A stretch of DNA of 64,000 nucleotides from Sphingobacteriales bacterium (GCA_016192105.1 JACPUV010000031.1:1-64000), one strand, 5' to 3'. Numbered from the stretch's first letter, positions 26,320 through 34,900 are shown. A program made the numbers and translations. The notes: generated by a model not told the origin, from the sequence alone.

Positions 26320-28512
26320 GTGAGAAAAAAAACTGTTATATCATTTGCGGAGCAGGTCAGTACCACGGTACTGAACAGTTACTCCATGCTTTTTTTCAGC
26401 AATAGACGGTTTTTCGCTTTGCTGGTTCTGCTGGTTTCCTTCTTAAATCCTTATACTGGACTTGCCGGTTTTGCTGCAACGGCAACAGCAGCACTGGCGG
26501 CTTACTTTATGGGGTTCGGCCGCGATCAGGTGCGCAGCGGATTGTACACGTACAGTGGTTTACTGGCCGGTCTGGGTATGGGAACCTTTTACGAATTCGG
26601 CACAGGTTTCTGGATCCTGCTGTTACTGGCTTCCCTTTTATCGGTGCTTTTATCTGCTGCTTTTATCGCCAGCCTGGGCAGGAGTAAACTGCCGGCCTTG
26701 TCCCTGGCCTTTATTCTTACCCTATGGGTGGTTATTCTCGCATCAGGCGAATTCACTGCGATCGGGCTGTCGCAACGAAATATTTACTGGCTGAATGAAA
26801 TGTATGCCACGGGGGGGACGGACCTGATCCGGTTGGCACAATGGTTTGATACCCTTCCGTTGCCCGCCGCGGTCAGTGGTTTCTTTCGCTCGGTAAGCGC
26901 CATCCTGTTCCAGAGCAATATTGCGGCCGGCATGCTGCTGACGATCGGCCTCTTATTCTTTTCCCGCATTGCCCTGGCCCTGATGATCTCGGGATATGTG
27001 ATTGCCATTTTGTTTATTCAACTGATGGGTGGCTATGCAGGAAGCGTGAATTATTATAACCTGGGCACCAACTTTATGCTGGTGTCTGTGGCGCTGGGTG
27101 GTTTTTATATCGTTCCATCCTTCCGCTCGATTGCCTGGTCGCTGATCACGGTACCGGTCTCTTATATCCTGGTAATTGCTTTATGGAAAATCACCTATAC
27201 CTGGGGATTACCTGTTTTCTCCTTACCCTTCTGTATAACGGTTATTCTTTTCCTTTATGTGCTGCAACTGAGGCAGGCCGGGGGAAAAATGGTGCTTACT
27301 CCGGTACAATATTACAGTCCCGAAGAAAATCTTTACCGGTACCTGAATAACCGCGACCGGGCGTTGCACAGTTTTTATTTTCACCAGTTATCACTGCCTT
27401 TTATGGGTGAATGGATGGTAAGCCAGGGCTACGAGGGAGGGCTTACCCATCAGGGAGAATGGTCCCGGGCGCTTGATTTTGTGATTGCGGACCATGAAAA
27501 CAAAACGTACCGGTTTCCGGGCACGAGGCTCAGTGATTATTATTGTTATGATAAGCCGGTGCTGAGCCCGGCGGACGGGACGGTAGAAGAGATCATTGAC
27601 TACGTGGAAGACAACCCGGTGGGCGGAAATAATACCCGGCAAAACTGGGGCAATACCATCGTGATCAAACATGCGGAAGGGATTTATTCCAAACTCTCGC
27701 ACCTGAAGAAGGGGTCTTTTAAAGTAGCCAGGGCAGCATATGTAAAAAAGGGAGATATCCTGGCCGCCTGTGGTAATTCAGGTCGCTCCCCGGAACCACA
27801 CCTGCATTTCCAGGTGCAGGCCACACCCTATATTGATTCGCGGACAATGGCTTACCCGCTTGCTTATTATGTACAAAGGGAAAAAAGTAAACCATTGCTT
27901 AAAACACTGGCTGTTCCCACAGAAGGGCAAACCGTGAGCAATGTTATTCCCGGCAGCCAGTTGCAGCAGGCTTTTGGTTTTCAGCCGGGGTACTGTATGC
28001 GGGTAAAAGCGGATGGTTATGAGGAGGAGGAATGGGAAGTAAGGGTGAGCGCATATAATGAAATGTATTTTTATGGCCACAGGCACCGGGACTATGCCTA
28101 TTTTATCAATGACGGGACAGTATTTTGCTTTACCGCGTATTTTGGTAATCAAAAATCACTGCTGCACCTGTTTTACCTGGCAGCGTACAAAGTGCTGCTG
28201 AGCACTGATAAGCATATTGCAGTCACTGACTATTTTTCCCGCCAGGCCTTCCGGAGGCACCCGCTGAACTGGCTACAGGACCTGTTATCCCCCTTCTTCT
28301 TTTTTATGCGGATGAGATACGAGGGCCATGTGTACCAGGATGATGATGGGATGGGTACGGGCTCCATCCTGCTAAGCAGCAGGGCGATTGCGAAAACCCT
28401 GGGAAAAGAAAGGCAAACCATGCTGGCGGAGACAAGGATCAGCCAGGGAAAACTTCAGGCTTTCCGGGTATGGTGGAATAATAAGAAAATCGAAGTGGTA
28501 TGCGTAAACTGA
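26320..28512 (+). CDS. Urea-transporter-like membrane domain fused to M23 peptidase
   Basis: 730 residues with a GTG start 9 bp after the decarboxylase stop, preceded by GGGACG. Residues about 20-325 are a multi-pass urea-transporter (UT) domain; features are YSMLFFSNRRFFALLVLLVS, two similar GLYTYSGLLAGLGMGTFYEF-type repeats and long helices. Residues about 360-510 are an M23 (LytM) metallopeptidase domain: THQGEWSRALDF supplies the first His and Asp, and PEPHLHFQV the HxH motif, so it looks active. The C-terminal ~220 residues are not recognised. The fusion suggests a channel with a periplasmic peptidase head. It overlaps the next gene by 13 bp. Confidence 0.85.
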   Translation: MRKKTVISFAEQVSTTVLNSYSMLFFSNRRFFALLVLLVSFLNPYTGLAGFAATATAALAAYFMGFGRDQVRSGLYTYSGLLAGLGMGTFYEFGTGFWILLLLASLLSVLLSAAFIASLGRSKLPALSLAFILTLWVVILASGEFTAIGLSQRNIYWLNEMYATGGTDLIRLAQWFDTLPLPAAVSGFFRSVSAILFQSNIAAGMLLTIGLLFFSRIALALMISGYVIAILFIQLMGGYAGSVNYYNLGTNFMLVSVALGGFYIVPSFRSIAWSLITVPVSYILVIALWKITYTWGLPVFSLPFCITVILFLYVLQLRQAGGKMVLTPVQYYSPEENLYRYLNNRDRALHSFYFHQLSLPFMGEWMVSQGYEGGLTHQGEWSRALDFVIADHENKTYRFPGTRLSDYYCYDKPVLSPADGTVEEIIDYVEDNPVGGNNTRQNWGNTIVIKHAEGIYSKLSHLKKGSFKVARAAYVKKGDILAACGNSGRSPEPHLHFQVQATPYIDSRTMAYPLAYYVQREKSKPLLKTLAVPTEGQTVSNVIPGSQLQQAFGFQPGYCMRVKADGYEEEEWEVRVSAYNEMYFYGHRHRDYAYFINDGTVFCFTAYFGNQKSLLHLFYLAAYKVLLSTDKHIAVTDYFSRQAFRRHPLNWLQDLLSPFFFFMRMRYEGHVYQDDDGMGTGSILLSSRAIAKTLGKERQTMLAETRISQGKLQAFRVWWNNKKIEVVCVN

Positions 28513-29678
28513 TATTTTTACTCCCGGTGGCAGCCTTTCTCACCACAACCGGTATAAAGGCCCAAACTGAATTTTCCTTTGCCCGGACGGACAGTCTTAC
28601 CTATGCGTTATACCAAAGAGCTGAATGGAAATCTCTTTTGCAGTACGGGAAGGAAGCGATTAACCACGGGCAGGATTTTATTTTGTTACGGCTCAGAACC
28701 GGCCTGGCCGCTTTTATGCTGGGAAATTATAGTGAAGCGATCCGGCAGTATGAAGCCGTACTCAGGGAGGATGCATATAACAGCACGGCCCATTATTATA
28801 TTTATTACTGCCGTATGAATTTGAACCAGCCGGAACTGGCGCTGTCTGAAGCCCGTTATTTACCGGATGCCGCCGTAGCTGAAAAAGAAACCCGGCCTGC
28901 CGCCCTGACCCATGCCGGGCTTGAACTGAGTGTTAAGTATACATCAGTTTCCCGGAGAGGGAACTCGTTTTACAGCAACATTTCATTTGGCAATCGCCTG
29001 GGGCGCGGTTTTCATATCTATCAGTCAGTGGCTGTTTACCGGCAGATGATCAACGAGCCACTGTTGCCTGCTGTCGTTGAAAATAACCGGATTCAAATCC
29101 GGCAAACCGAATATTATAACCGCCTGCTGTTTAACCTCGGACGGCACTGGCAGGTAAAAACAGCCTATCATTATCTCAATACCCCTTTCAGTAACTTTAA
29201 TTACCACAACCACCTGTTGCTGCTGGGTGCAAAGTATTACGGTGATTATCTTGAACTGCAGGCAGACATTGTGCTGGGTAAACTCACCGGCAGTTCTGTA
29301 AGACAGTATAACCTTCAACTCGGACTCTATCCCAAAGGGAATATGGGTGTTTATGGATTTTCCACGGCTACGATCCGGCAACAGGGGCAATCCGCCTTCA
29401 ATTTTCGTCAGGTACTGGGTGTGCGGGTGCTGAAACAAACCTGGCTGGAAGGTCATATTACGGCAGGGGGCTTCAGTAACCTGGCTGAAAATGATGCATT
29501 GTATGTTTATCATGCGATCGACCCAAACAAAAGCAAGGCCGGCCTGACTGCTTACCTACTGCTGAAGGGCGGCCTGAAAATACAAGCGGGCTATACCTAT
29601 GAACAACGTCGTTTATACGGGACCGTAACTAATTTTAGTCAACATTCAATAACAGGAGGAATATCATGGAAGTTTTAA
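28500..29678 (+). CDS. TPR plus outer-membrane beta-barrel protein (YaiO-like layout)
   Basis: 392 residues with a signal peptide (about 1-21, TGIKAQ). TPR-like helices (about 35-125; FMLGNYSEAIRQYEAVLRED) are followed by strand-rich barrel sequence (about 140-392) ending ITGGISWKF with a C-terminal Phe. The layout resembles YaiO-type outer-membrane proteins. It overlaps both the UT-M23 gene and the next TPR gene by 13 bp, so the last genes of the operon are translationally coupled. It may form the outer-membrane end of a path that starts at the UT-M23 channel. Confidence 0.75.
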   Translation: MRKLIFLLPVAAFLTTTGIKAQTEFSFARTDSLTYALYQRAEWKSLLQYGKEAINHGQDFILLRLRTGLAAFMLGNYSEAIRQYEAVLREDAYNSTAHYYIYYCRMNLNQPELALSEARYLPDAAVAEKETRPAALTHAGLELSVKYTSVSRRGNSFYSNISFGNRLGRGFHIYQSVAVYRQMINEPLLPAVVENNRIQIRQTEYYNRLLFNLGRHWQVKTAYHYLNTPFSNFNYHNHLLLLGAKYYGDYLELQADIVLGKLTGSSVRQYNLQLGLYPKGNMGVYGFSTATIRQQGQSAFNFRQVLGVRVLKQTWLEGHITAGGFSNLAENDALYVYHAIDPNKSKAGLTAYLLLKGGLKIQAGYTYEQRRLYGTVTNFSQHSITGGISWKF

Positions 29679-30286
29679 AAAAAGGAAGCATTTCAGTATT
29701 CGCCGTCTTGTTTTCTATCCTGTCCTTTGCGCAACAGGAGGCTAAATTGCTCGCTGCGTTTACGGAAAGCTATACGCAGGAAAGTAATAAGCAATACACC
29801 GCGGCAATTGCCGTTCTGAAAACAGTATATGAGGAGAAAAATTACGAGCTGAATCTTCGGTTGGGGTGGCTGAGCTACCTGAATAAGGAGTACTCCGTTT
29901 CCATGGATTTCTACCAGAAGGCGGTAGCGCTGCGGCCCTACGCGATCGAGGCAAAATTCGGGTGGGTGCAGCCCCTGTCGGCGTTGCTGCTGACCGATAA
30001 GACACTGCAGGTATATGAGGATATCCTGAAAATAGACCCGCAGAATACGCAGGCCAATTACTGGACCGGGGTAATCTGGTATAACCGGAAAAAATATGAA
30101 CCTGCCGCCCGCTATTTTGAAAAAATGGTAAACCTCTACCCGTTTGATTACGACGGGAATCATATGCTGGCCTGGACCTGTCTGAACCTGGGCAGGGCCA
30201 ATGATGCAAAGATTCTTTTCAATAAGGCCTTGCTTTCAAGACCCGGAGACGCATCCTGCCTGGAAGGCCTGAGTAAAATCAGGTAG
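29666..30286 (+). CDS. Tetratricopeptide repeat protein, exported
   Basis: 206 residues with a signal peptide (about 1-23, LSFAQQ). About four TPR units cover the rest (KQYTAAIAVLKTVYEEKNYE, KEYSVSMDFYQKAVALRPYA, KTLQVYEDILKIDPQNTQAN, ANDAKILFNKALLSRPGDAS). It probably acts as a periplasmic scaffold for the preceding beta-barrel protein. It is the last gene of the PqqD/ATP-grasp operon; a stem-loop follows at 30301. Confidence 0.82.
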   Translation: MEVLKKGSISVFAVLFSILSFAQQEAKLLAAFTESYTQESNKQYTAAIAVLKTVYEEKNYELNLRLGWLSYLNKEYSVSMDFYQKAVALRPYAIEAKFGWVQPLSALLLTDKTLQVYEDILKIDPQNTQANYWTGVIWYNRKKYEPAARYFEKMVNLYPFDYDGNHMLAWTCLNLGRANDAKILFNKALLSRPGDASCLEGLSKIR

Positions 30287-30300
30287 GCGGTAATATAAAG

Positions 30301-30331
30301 AAGACAGGCCTGCCTGTTCACTTTCATTTTT
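30301..30331 (+). terminator. Possible terminator of the PqqD operon
   Basis: ACAGGC and GCCTGT form a 6-bp stem with a 2-nt loop (30304-30317), followed within 10 bp by TTTTTTT. It lies between the stop at 30286 and the convergent gene ending at 30324. Confidence 0.4.
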
Positions 30332-31109
30332 TTGTACCCACAGCTTTTACCAGCTCCCGGATAATCCGGGTCAGCTCCTTCTGTTGTTTAACCGCTTCGG
30401 CCCCGTTTTTAAGCCAGATCAGCCGCCGGCCTTTGAAATTGCCTTCGAGGAGGGGTGACCTGATCTTTTCAACGGAAGGATGGTGAACGACTAGCAGGAG
30501 TTTATTTTTTTTATAAGGACCGAAAGTAAGGATATCTTCCATGTAATAATAACTTGGCGCATTCCACTTGATGCGTTCATTCAGTTTGGGACTGGCTTTT
30601 TTGATGATCCTGCGGACGGTATCAATTTCTTTACGTACGGCGGGTTCCTGTCTGTTCATCCAGGTTTTTACCGCTTCTTCGTCCTTGTTGGCAGGGGTGA
30701 CTGCTTTTTTCGATTTTACTGCTACGGGTTTTTTCTTCGCTGCTGTAAGGGCCTCGTTTTCTTTTACCCGGAACAACACGATTTTTTTTACCAGTTCCAG
30801 CGGAAAGGGCTCGCTGTGCGGAAACTGTACCGAGCCCTTCCCGGTTTTATAGCTGGACAGCGCCTGTTTGAATTTTTCGTGCCCCGTCGGGGTAGCATAA
30901 AAACCAATATGGTTTTCATAGGCAGCAAAATATACCAGGGGGCGACCGAGGTATTTGAAACCGGGCATTCCATAGCCGAACCCTTCTGTTGCGGAGGGTG
31001 CGCAGGCTTTGATGGTTTTGCGCAATTGTACCAGCCTTTTTTTTACCGGCGCCGGGAAATCGCTAATATATTCGTCCACTGTAGCAGGCAGGGTGGTCTC
31101 ATTTGTCAT
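30324..31109 (-). CDS. Protein with two DUF1801 domains
   Basis: About 261 residues from MTNETTLPATVDEYI; an upstream start adds 11 unrelated residues. It has two DUF1801 domains in tandem, at about 8-115 (FGYGMPGFKYLGRPLVYFAA, KTGKGSVQFPHSEPFP) and about 140-255 (ERIKWNAPSYYYMEDILTFG). A Lys/Ala-rich linker (about 118-140) joins them. DUF1801 members include the frataxin-like iron chaperone YdhG/Fra; the molecular role of most is unknown. It heads a set of same-strand small ligand-binding proteins. Confidence 0.87.
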   Translation of the reverse strand: MTNETTLPATVDEYISDFPAPVKKRLVQLRKTIKACAPSATEGFGYGMPGFKYLGRPLVYFAAYENHIGFYATPTGHEKFKQALSSYKTGKGSVQFPHSEPFPLELVKKIVLFRVKENEALTAAKKKPVAVKSKKAVTPANKDEEAVKTWMNRQEPAVRKEIDTVRRIIKKASPKLNERIKWNAPSYYYMEDILTFGPYKKNKLLLVVHHPSVEKIRSPLLEGNFKGRRLIWLKNGAEAVKQQKELTRIIRELVKAVGTKK

Positions 31110-31131
31110 AGCAGAAAATTTGAATGGTAAA

Positions 31132-31659
31132 TTATTGTTCAAGGTTCTTTTTTATATTCTCCAGGTTTTGCTGCATGTCTTTGCCGACCAGTTTATCCAT
31201 GAACAGGTTCATGATGTTCATGGGGAACTTACTCCGGCCATAAAAGCGGCTGTTCACCCTTGACTGGGTTTCGCTTATTCCGGTTACGCTTGTAACAGCC
31301 CGGTTTGTCGCTTCAAACGGTTTCTTGAACCGGATCTCCACTTCCATGCTTTCCCCTTCTTTTACATGGATGATTTCCTGTTCGCCGATACCCACATTCT
31401 TATCCTGGCTTTCCCAGGCCGACCGGAAGCCAACGGTCCCGTCAGTGCCGGTGTACACAATTTTTATATGGGGGTCTTTCATCACCCATACACTGTACTT
31501 TTCCTGGTTGCGTATCAGTTTGATATAGTCATAGATCTCCCCGGCTGGCCGGTTGATGATGACCTGTTTTTCCAGGCTGAAGTCTTTTTTAACCAGGAGG
31601 GCCACCAGCAAAAACAGCAGCAGGATGCCCGCCAGTATCTGCAGGATAGTAATAAGCAT
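31132..31659 (-). CDS. SRPBCC family protein
   Basis: 175 residues: an N-terminal transmembrane segment (about 3-22, TILQILAGILLLFLLVALLV) followed by a START/SRPBCC lipid- or ligand-binding domain beginning VIINRPAGEIYDYIKLIRNQ. It resembles membrane-anchored polyketide-cyclase-like proteins of Bacteroidota. The ligand is unknown. Confidence 0.87.
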   Translation of the reverse strand: MLITILQILAGILLLFLLVALLVKKDFSLEKQVIINRPAGEIYDYIKLIRNQEKYSVWVMKDPHIKIVYTGTDGTVGFRSAWESQDKNVGIGEQEIIHVKEGESMEVEIRFKKPFEATNRAVTSVTGISETQSRVNSRFYGRSKFPMNIMNLFMDKLVGKDMQQNLENIKKNLEQ

Positions 31660-31692
31660 GTTTAAATATTAAAGGTGAATAATGAAGCCAAA

Positions 31693-32112
31693 TTATTTTT
31701 GTTTAGTAAAATGCAACAGCCACTGGTTCCCATATTTATCTGTAAGGTCGCCGAACAGGTCCCCGGAAAAACCCGGGTGCAGGGGATGCCGGGCCCTTCC
31801 GCCTTCCGCCAGCTTCCGGTAGCAATCACGTATTTCTTCTTCCGAGCCGCAGTGCAGCATCAGTGAAACCGTATTCCCTTTTTTCAACCCTTCTTCTCCC
31901 AGCAGGTCGGTACCCATCAGCACCAGGCCGTCCTTTACGAGGATGGAATGCAGGATGGTTTCCTGCATGGCCGGTGGTAGTTTTTCAGCCAGCGGGGATT
32001 CCCGCAGGGGTTGAAAGGTTAATTTACCCCCGAGGCAATCCCGGTAAAAGGACATCGCTTCCCGGCAGTTGCCGTTAAAACTCAGGTAGGCATGGATTTT
32101 TGTCTGCTGCAT
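31693..32112 (-). CDS. VOC family protein (PhnB/glyoxalase-like)
   Basis: 139 residues with the PhnB-type vicinal-oxygen-chelate fold: opening KIHAYLSFNGNCREAMSFYR, middle ILVKDGLVLMGTDLL, and end FGDLTDKYGNQWLLHF. Metal-ligand positions are only partly conserved, so enzyme activity is uncertain. It is the first of two VOC genes in this run. Confidence 0.9.
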   Translation of the reverse strand: MQQTKIHAYLSFNGNCREAMSFYRDCLGGKLTFQPLRESPLAEKLPPAMQETILHSILVKDGLVLMGTDLLGEEGLKKGNTVSLMLHCGSEEEIRDCYRKLAEGGRARHPLHPGFSGDLFGDLTDKYGNQWLLHFTKQK

Positions 32113-32117
32113 CCGGT

Positions 32118-32402
32118 TTATTCTTTTTTGAAAGACAGACCCACTGCTTTCAACGCTTTGCTCAATTTGGGTATTGAAGTTTTCCCGATACCGTGCAGGG
32201 CCAGTATCTCTTTTTCACTGTAGCCCGCTAATTGTTCCGGTTTGCGGATGCCTTTGCTTTCCATTGCCCTCCTGGCCGGTGCGCTCAGTTGGGACAGAAA
32301 ATTGCCGGCGGGTTTACGCGCCGCTTCACAAACAGGGCAAACGGGACAGTCACTGCTTTTATAGTAATGATGTCCATTTTCGCAGGTTCGTAATTGTTTC
32401 AT
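32118..32402 (-). CDS. Helix-hairpin-helix (RNAP alpha-CTD-like) small protein
   Basis: 94 residues. The N-terminus has a zinc-ribbon-like pattern (CENGHHYYKSSDCPVCPVCE). The C-terminal part (about 38-94) resembles the RNA polymerase alpha C-terminal domain: ARRAMESKGIRKPEQLAGYS and LHGIGKTSIPKLSKALKAVG. It is likely a nucleic-acid-binding protein of unknown role. It lies 5 bp from the VOC gene and is probably co-transcribed with it. Confidence 0.85.
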   Translation of the reverse strand: MKQLRTCENGHHYYKSSDCPVCPVCEAARKPAGNFLSQLSAPARRAMESKGIRKPEQLAGYSEKEILALHGIGKTSIPKLSKALKAVGLSFKKE

Positions 32403-32528
32403 ACCCGTTTTTGATCAGGCTTGGTGGCCGTTTATTTTTGTTACTACAAATGATCCTCCCCGTCAAAAATGCTATATACACTTGCCTGGCCTGTTTTGTT
32501 CCAGGGGTAAACAAATGCAGCGCCGCAA

Positions 32529-32906
32529 TTATGCAAGTTCCTTTTTCCTGTTCCAGAAATAATAGGACAAAGCACCCAATACCACTGGTAATAAAATAAA
32601 CAGTGTGCCGGCTTCGAATTTCTGCTGTACGGCTATTACGGAGAAAACGGCACCTGCCAGGTCAAAGAACAAACCCGCATAGGCCCATTCTTTGATCTTG
32701 TTTAATCCCGGTACCAGGACGGCCAGGGAGCCGATCACTTTGGCCACACTGATAAACTGGATAAAATACACGGGATAGCCCAGGTAATCGTGCATGAACT
32801 GCAGGGCTTCTCCTTTGGGATTAACACCGGGGAGGGCCGACCATATCATAAAACCGGCGAATAGTACGGTGAAGATCCAGTAGAAGAGCGTTGTTTTTTG
32901 TTTCAT
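32529..32906 (-). CDS. DoxX family membrane protein
   Basis: 125 residues with four transmembrane helices (about 8-27, 45-65, 72-92, 98-117). DoxX-like features are KVIGSLAVLVPGLNKIKEWAYAG-type glycine-proline turns and an ending YYFWNRKKE. The family is linked to redox or oxidative stress, but the function is not settled. Confidence 0.88.
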   Translation of the reverse strand: MKQKTTLFYWIFTVLFAGFMIWSALPGVNPKGEALQFMHDYLGYPVYFIQFISVAKVIGSLAVLVPGLNKIKEWAYAGLFFDLAGAVFSVIAVQQKFEAGTLFILLPVVLGALSYYFWNRKKELA

Positions 32907-32929
32907 AACTGTGTTTTAAAATTTCAAGA

Positions 32930-32990
32930 ACCAGGAAACAGGAACCCTGTCTTGCCGGCAGGCTAATAAGACCAGGATACAGGGTTCAAA
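32930..32990. repeat. Short 7-nt array and inverted repeat
   Basis: ACCAGGA and AACAGGA units precede a GAACCCTGT/ACAGGGTTC inverted repeat in the gap upstream of the DoxX gene. The palindromic half could be a stem-loop. Confidence 0.4.
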
Positions 32991-33069
32991 TAATATGCAT
33001 ATTTCAAATTTCCGACATCCGGTACCGGCCGGATTTGGTTATTGAGTGTTGTTTGGTGAACCAGTTAAA

Positions 33070-33117
33070 AGGCTCAATGTTCAAGGCTCATTAATGACCC
33101 TGTCAACCAATCAACCT
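33070..33117. repeat. 7-nt units AGGCTCA/ATGTTCA and 8-nt units
   Basis: AGGCTCA, ATGTTCA, AGGCTCA and TTAATGA sit in 7-nt register at 33070-33097. GTCAACCA and ATCAACCT follow at 33102-33117, reaching into the end of the VOC gene. Confidence 0.5.
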
Positions 33118-33965
33118 TTGGCCGCTTTCTCCAGCAACCCCAGGTCTAGCTTCTTCATTTGCAGCAGCGCCTGCATCACTTTCTGCCCGGTTCCCGGACT
33201 GCTCATCAGCCGGCCAAGACTGGCGGGAATGATCTGCCAGGAAACTCCGAAAGGATCCATGAGCCAGCCGCACATGCTTTCTTTTCCACCATTGGCAGTA
33301 AGATGGCTCCAGTAATAATCTATCTCCTCCTGGTCTTTACATTCCACCACAAAGGAAATGGCTTCGTTGAATGTAAAAGCATGACTGCCCGCCCCATCCA
33401 TGGCCATAAAAACTTTTCCATCCAGGATAAACTGGGAATGTTTCACTTTGCCGGCTACTTGTTCTCCTTCGTTTTCCTGGTACAATAAAATGGCACTGAT
33501 GGAAGACGCGGGGAAGACAGCCGTATAATATTTTACGGCAGCTTCCGCTTTGCCATAGCGATCGCCTACGAACAGGAAACAGGGAGTGATCTTCTGGTTC
33601 ACATCGCTGTATTTGCCTTTCATGATCTGCCAGGCCAGGCCGAATTTATCCTGGAAAAACCCATAGCGCTCACTCCAGTCATATTTATCAAGCGGCATCA
33701 TGATCTTACCCCCTTCGGAGAGTTTGGCATACAGTTCATTGATTTCCTCGTCGGATTCACTGATCACAAAAAGGGAAATGGAAGGATTGAATTTGAACTG
33801 CGGGCCACCGTTCAGTCCCATGAATTGCTGACCATTGATGTTAAAATTAACTACCATGGGGGTATCTGTGGTGATTTTGGAATGGGGGAAAATGGAGCAA
33901 TAGAATGCTGCGGCCGCTTGCGCGTTGCCATCGTACCAGAAGCAGGGGTGAAGGTTGTTGTTCAT
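33111..33965 (-). CDS. Two-domain VOC family protein
   Basis: 284 residues starting MNNNLHPCFWYDG. A longer upstream reading frame exists only because the heptanucleotide array reads open, so it is not used. There are two PhnB-type VOC domains (about 1-125 and 130-270): DKYDWSERYGFFQDKFGLAW and MCGWLMDPFGVSWQII are the matching ends. Its start codon abuts the G-rich 7-nt array at 33966. Confidence 0.9.
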   Translation of the reverse strand: MNNNLHPCFWYDGNAQAAAAFYCSIFPHSKITTDTPMVVNFNINGQQFMGLNGGPQFKFNPSISLFVISESDEEINELYAKLSEGGKIMMPLDKYDWSERYGFFQDKFGLAWQIMKGKYSDVNQKITPCFLFVGDRYGKAEAAVKYYTAVFPASSISAILLYQENEGEQVAGKVKHSQFILDGKVFMAMDGAGSHAFTFNEAISFVVECKDQEEIDYYWSHLTANGGKESMCGWLMDPFGVSWQIIPASLGRLMSSPGTGQKVMQALLQMKKLDLGLLEKAAKG

Positions 33966-34065
33966 GGTTGGGAGTTGAGGGGTTTGGGGTTGAGAGTTGA
34001 AGGTTTGGGGTTGAGGGTTGAGGGTTGAGGGGTTTGGGGTTGAAGGTTTAGGGTTTAGGGGTTTC
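33966..34065. repeat. G-rich heptanucleotide array (TTGAGGG/TTTAGGG)
   Basis: About 13 degenerate 7-nt units (TGAGGGT, TTGGGGT, TGAAGGT, TTTAGGG) fill the gap between two minus-strand genes. The array supplies the stop codon of the upstream SRPBCC gene and forms the whole 5-prime leader of the VOC gene, so length changes would alter the leader. The G-runs are also compatible with quadruplex formation. Confidence 0.85.
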
Positions 34066-34473
34066 GGTGTACTGTTTGAAGCTGTCGAGGATGGATTGCC
34101 AGCCCATTCGCTGCATTTCCACCGGGTTCTCCTCTTCTGCTTCAAAGGTTTCCACCACAAGGGTCTGGTTACCTTTTGCAGAGAAATGAACATCCCATTT
34201 CCGGTCATCCTCAAGAATGATGCTGAGTTTTTGTTCGGGTACCACTTCCCGGTAGGTTCCTCCGAAATCAAAACTGAAACTGCCGTCTTTGGCGGCCATT
34301 GTGCAGCTGAATTTACCACCGGGCTTCAGCTCGCTGCTTGCCTTGGGACAATACCAGTCGGGACTGGCCTGGTTCCATTTTGTGACATGTTCGGGGCCAT
34401 TGAAAAAGGCCCATACTTTCTGAACCGGGGCATTGATCAATGCCTCCACGGTAATGAGGGTTTTTGTTTGCAT
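34048..34473 (-). CDS. SRPBCC (AHSA1-like) protein
   Basis: 141 residues of the AHSA1/CalC-like START fold: TLITVEALINAPVQKVWAFF, HVTKWNQASPDWYCP and an ending helix GWQSILDSFKQYTE. No catalytic residues are defined for the family. The last residues (TPKP, then stop) come from the 7-nt array that begins here, so the tail is repeat-derived. Confidence 0.88.
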   Translation of the reverse strand: MQTKTLITVEALINAPVQKVWAFFNGPEHVTKWNQASPDWYCPKASSELKPGGKFSCTMAAKDGSFSFDFGGTYREVVPEQKLSIILEDDRKWDVHFSAKGNQTLVVETFEAEEENPVEMQRMGWQSILDSFKQYTETPKP

Positions 34474-34483
34474 ATAAAGTTGG

Positions 34484-34900
34484 TTAATGTTCTTTGTCTG
34501 CCAGTCTTACCATACAATGCACATCGGTAAGATTGGGATACCATTCCACGCATGCACCCTGCGGATCAATCCCCGGAATGCTGAGCAACTGCTGAAAAGC
34601 CTTTTCAATCGCCGGAATATCCTTCCGGAATTCAGGGATTCCGATCACCCGGTAGTTGCCTTTTTTTATAATGAATTGTTCCAGTTCCGCAAGGGACGCA
34701 TCGCCCGGAATGATCTCTGCAGCAGCCATGTATTCAATCCTGCCCGTCTGGTTTGGTCTTGAAATTCCATAGAATTTTCTTTTCCCGTCAAGGTGGATCC
34801 GCCGGCGTAATTCTTCCTGGGCCGCCTGTATTCCTTCCGGGAAGCTTTTTGCCCGGATGAAAGCTACAATAATATCTGAATCCAGTTTCCTTGTCTGCAT
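34484..34900 (-). CDS. GyrI-like ligand-binding protein
   Basis: About 138 residues from MQTRKLDSDIIVAF; an upstream Met would add nine residues. It resembles a GyrI-like/SOUL-fold small-molecule binding domain: AKSFPEGIQAAQEELRRRIH, IEYMAAAEIIPG and a C-terminal Glu-Trp (ACVEWYPNL). Such domains usually sit in regulators, but here there is no HTH. It lies 11 bp upstream of the SRPBCC gene in the same operon. Confidence 0.7.
   Translation of the reverse strand: MQTRKLDSDIIVAFIRAKSFPEGIQAAQEELRRRIHLDGKRKFYGISRPNQTGRIEYMAAAEIIPGDASLAELEQFIIKKGNYRVIGIPEFRKDIPAIEKAFQQLLSIPGIDPQGACVEWYPNLTDVHCMVRLADKEH

Noticed and set aside
33966..34319. Upstream extension of the VOC frame (118 extra residues)
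   Set aside because: The extension overlaps the SRPBCC gene and consists largely of translated repeat. The Met at 33965 gives the exact VOC domain start.
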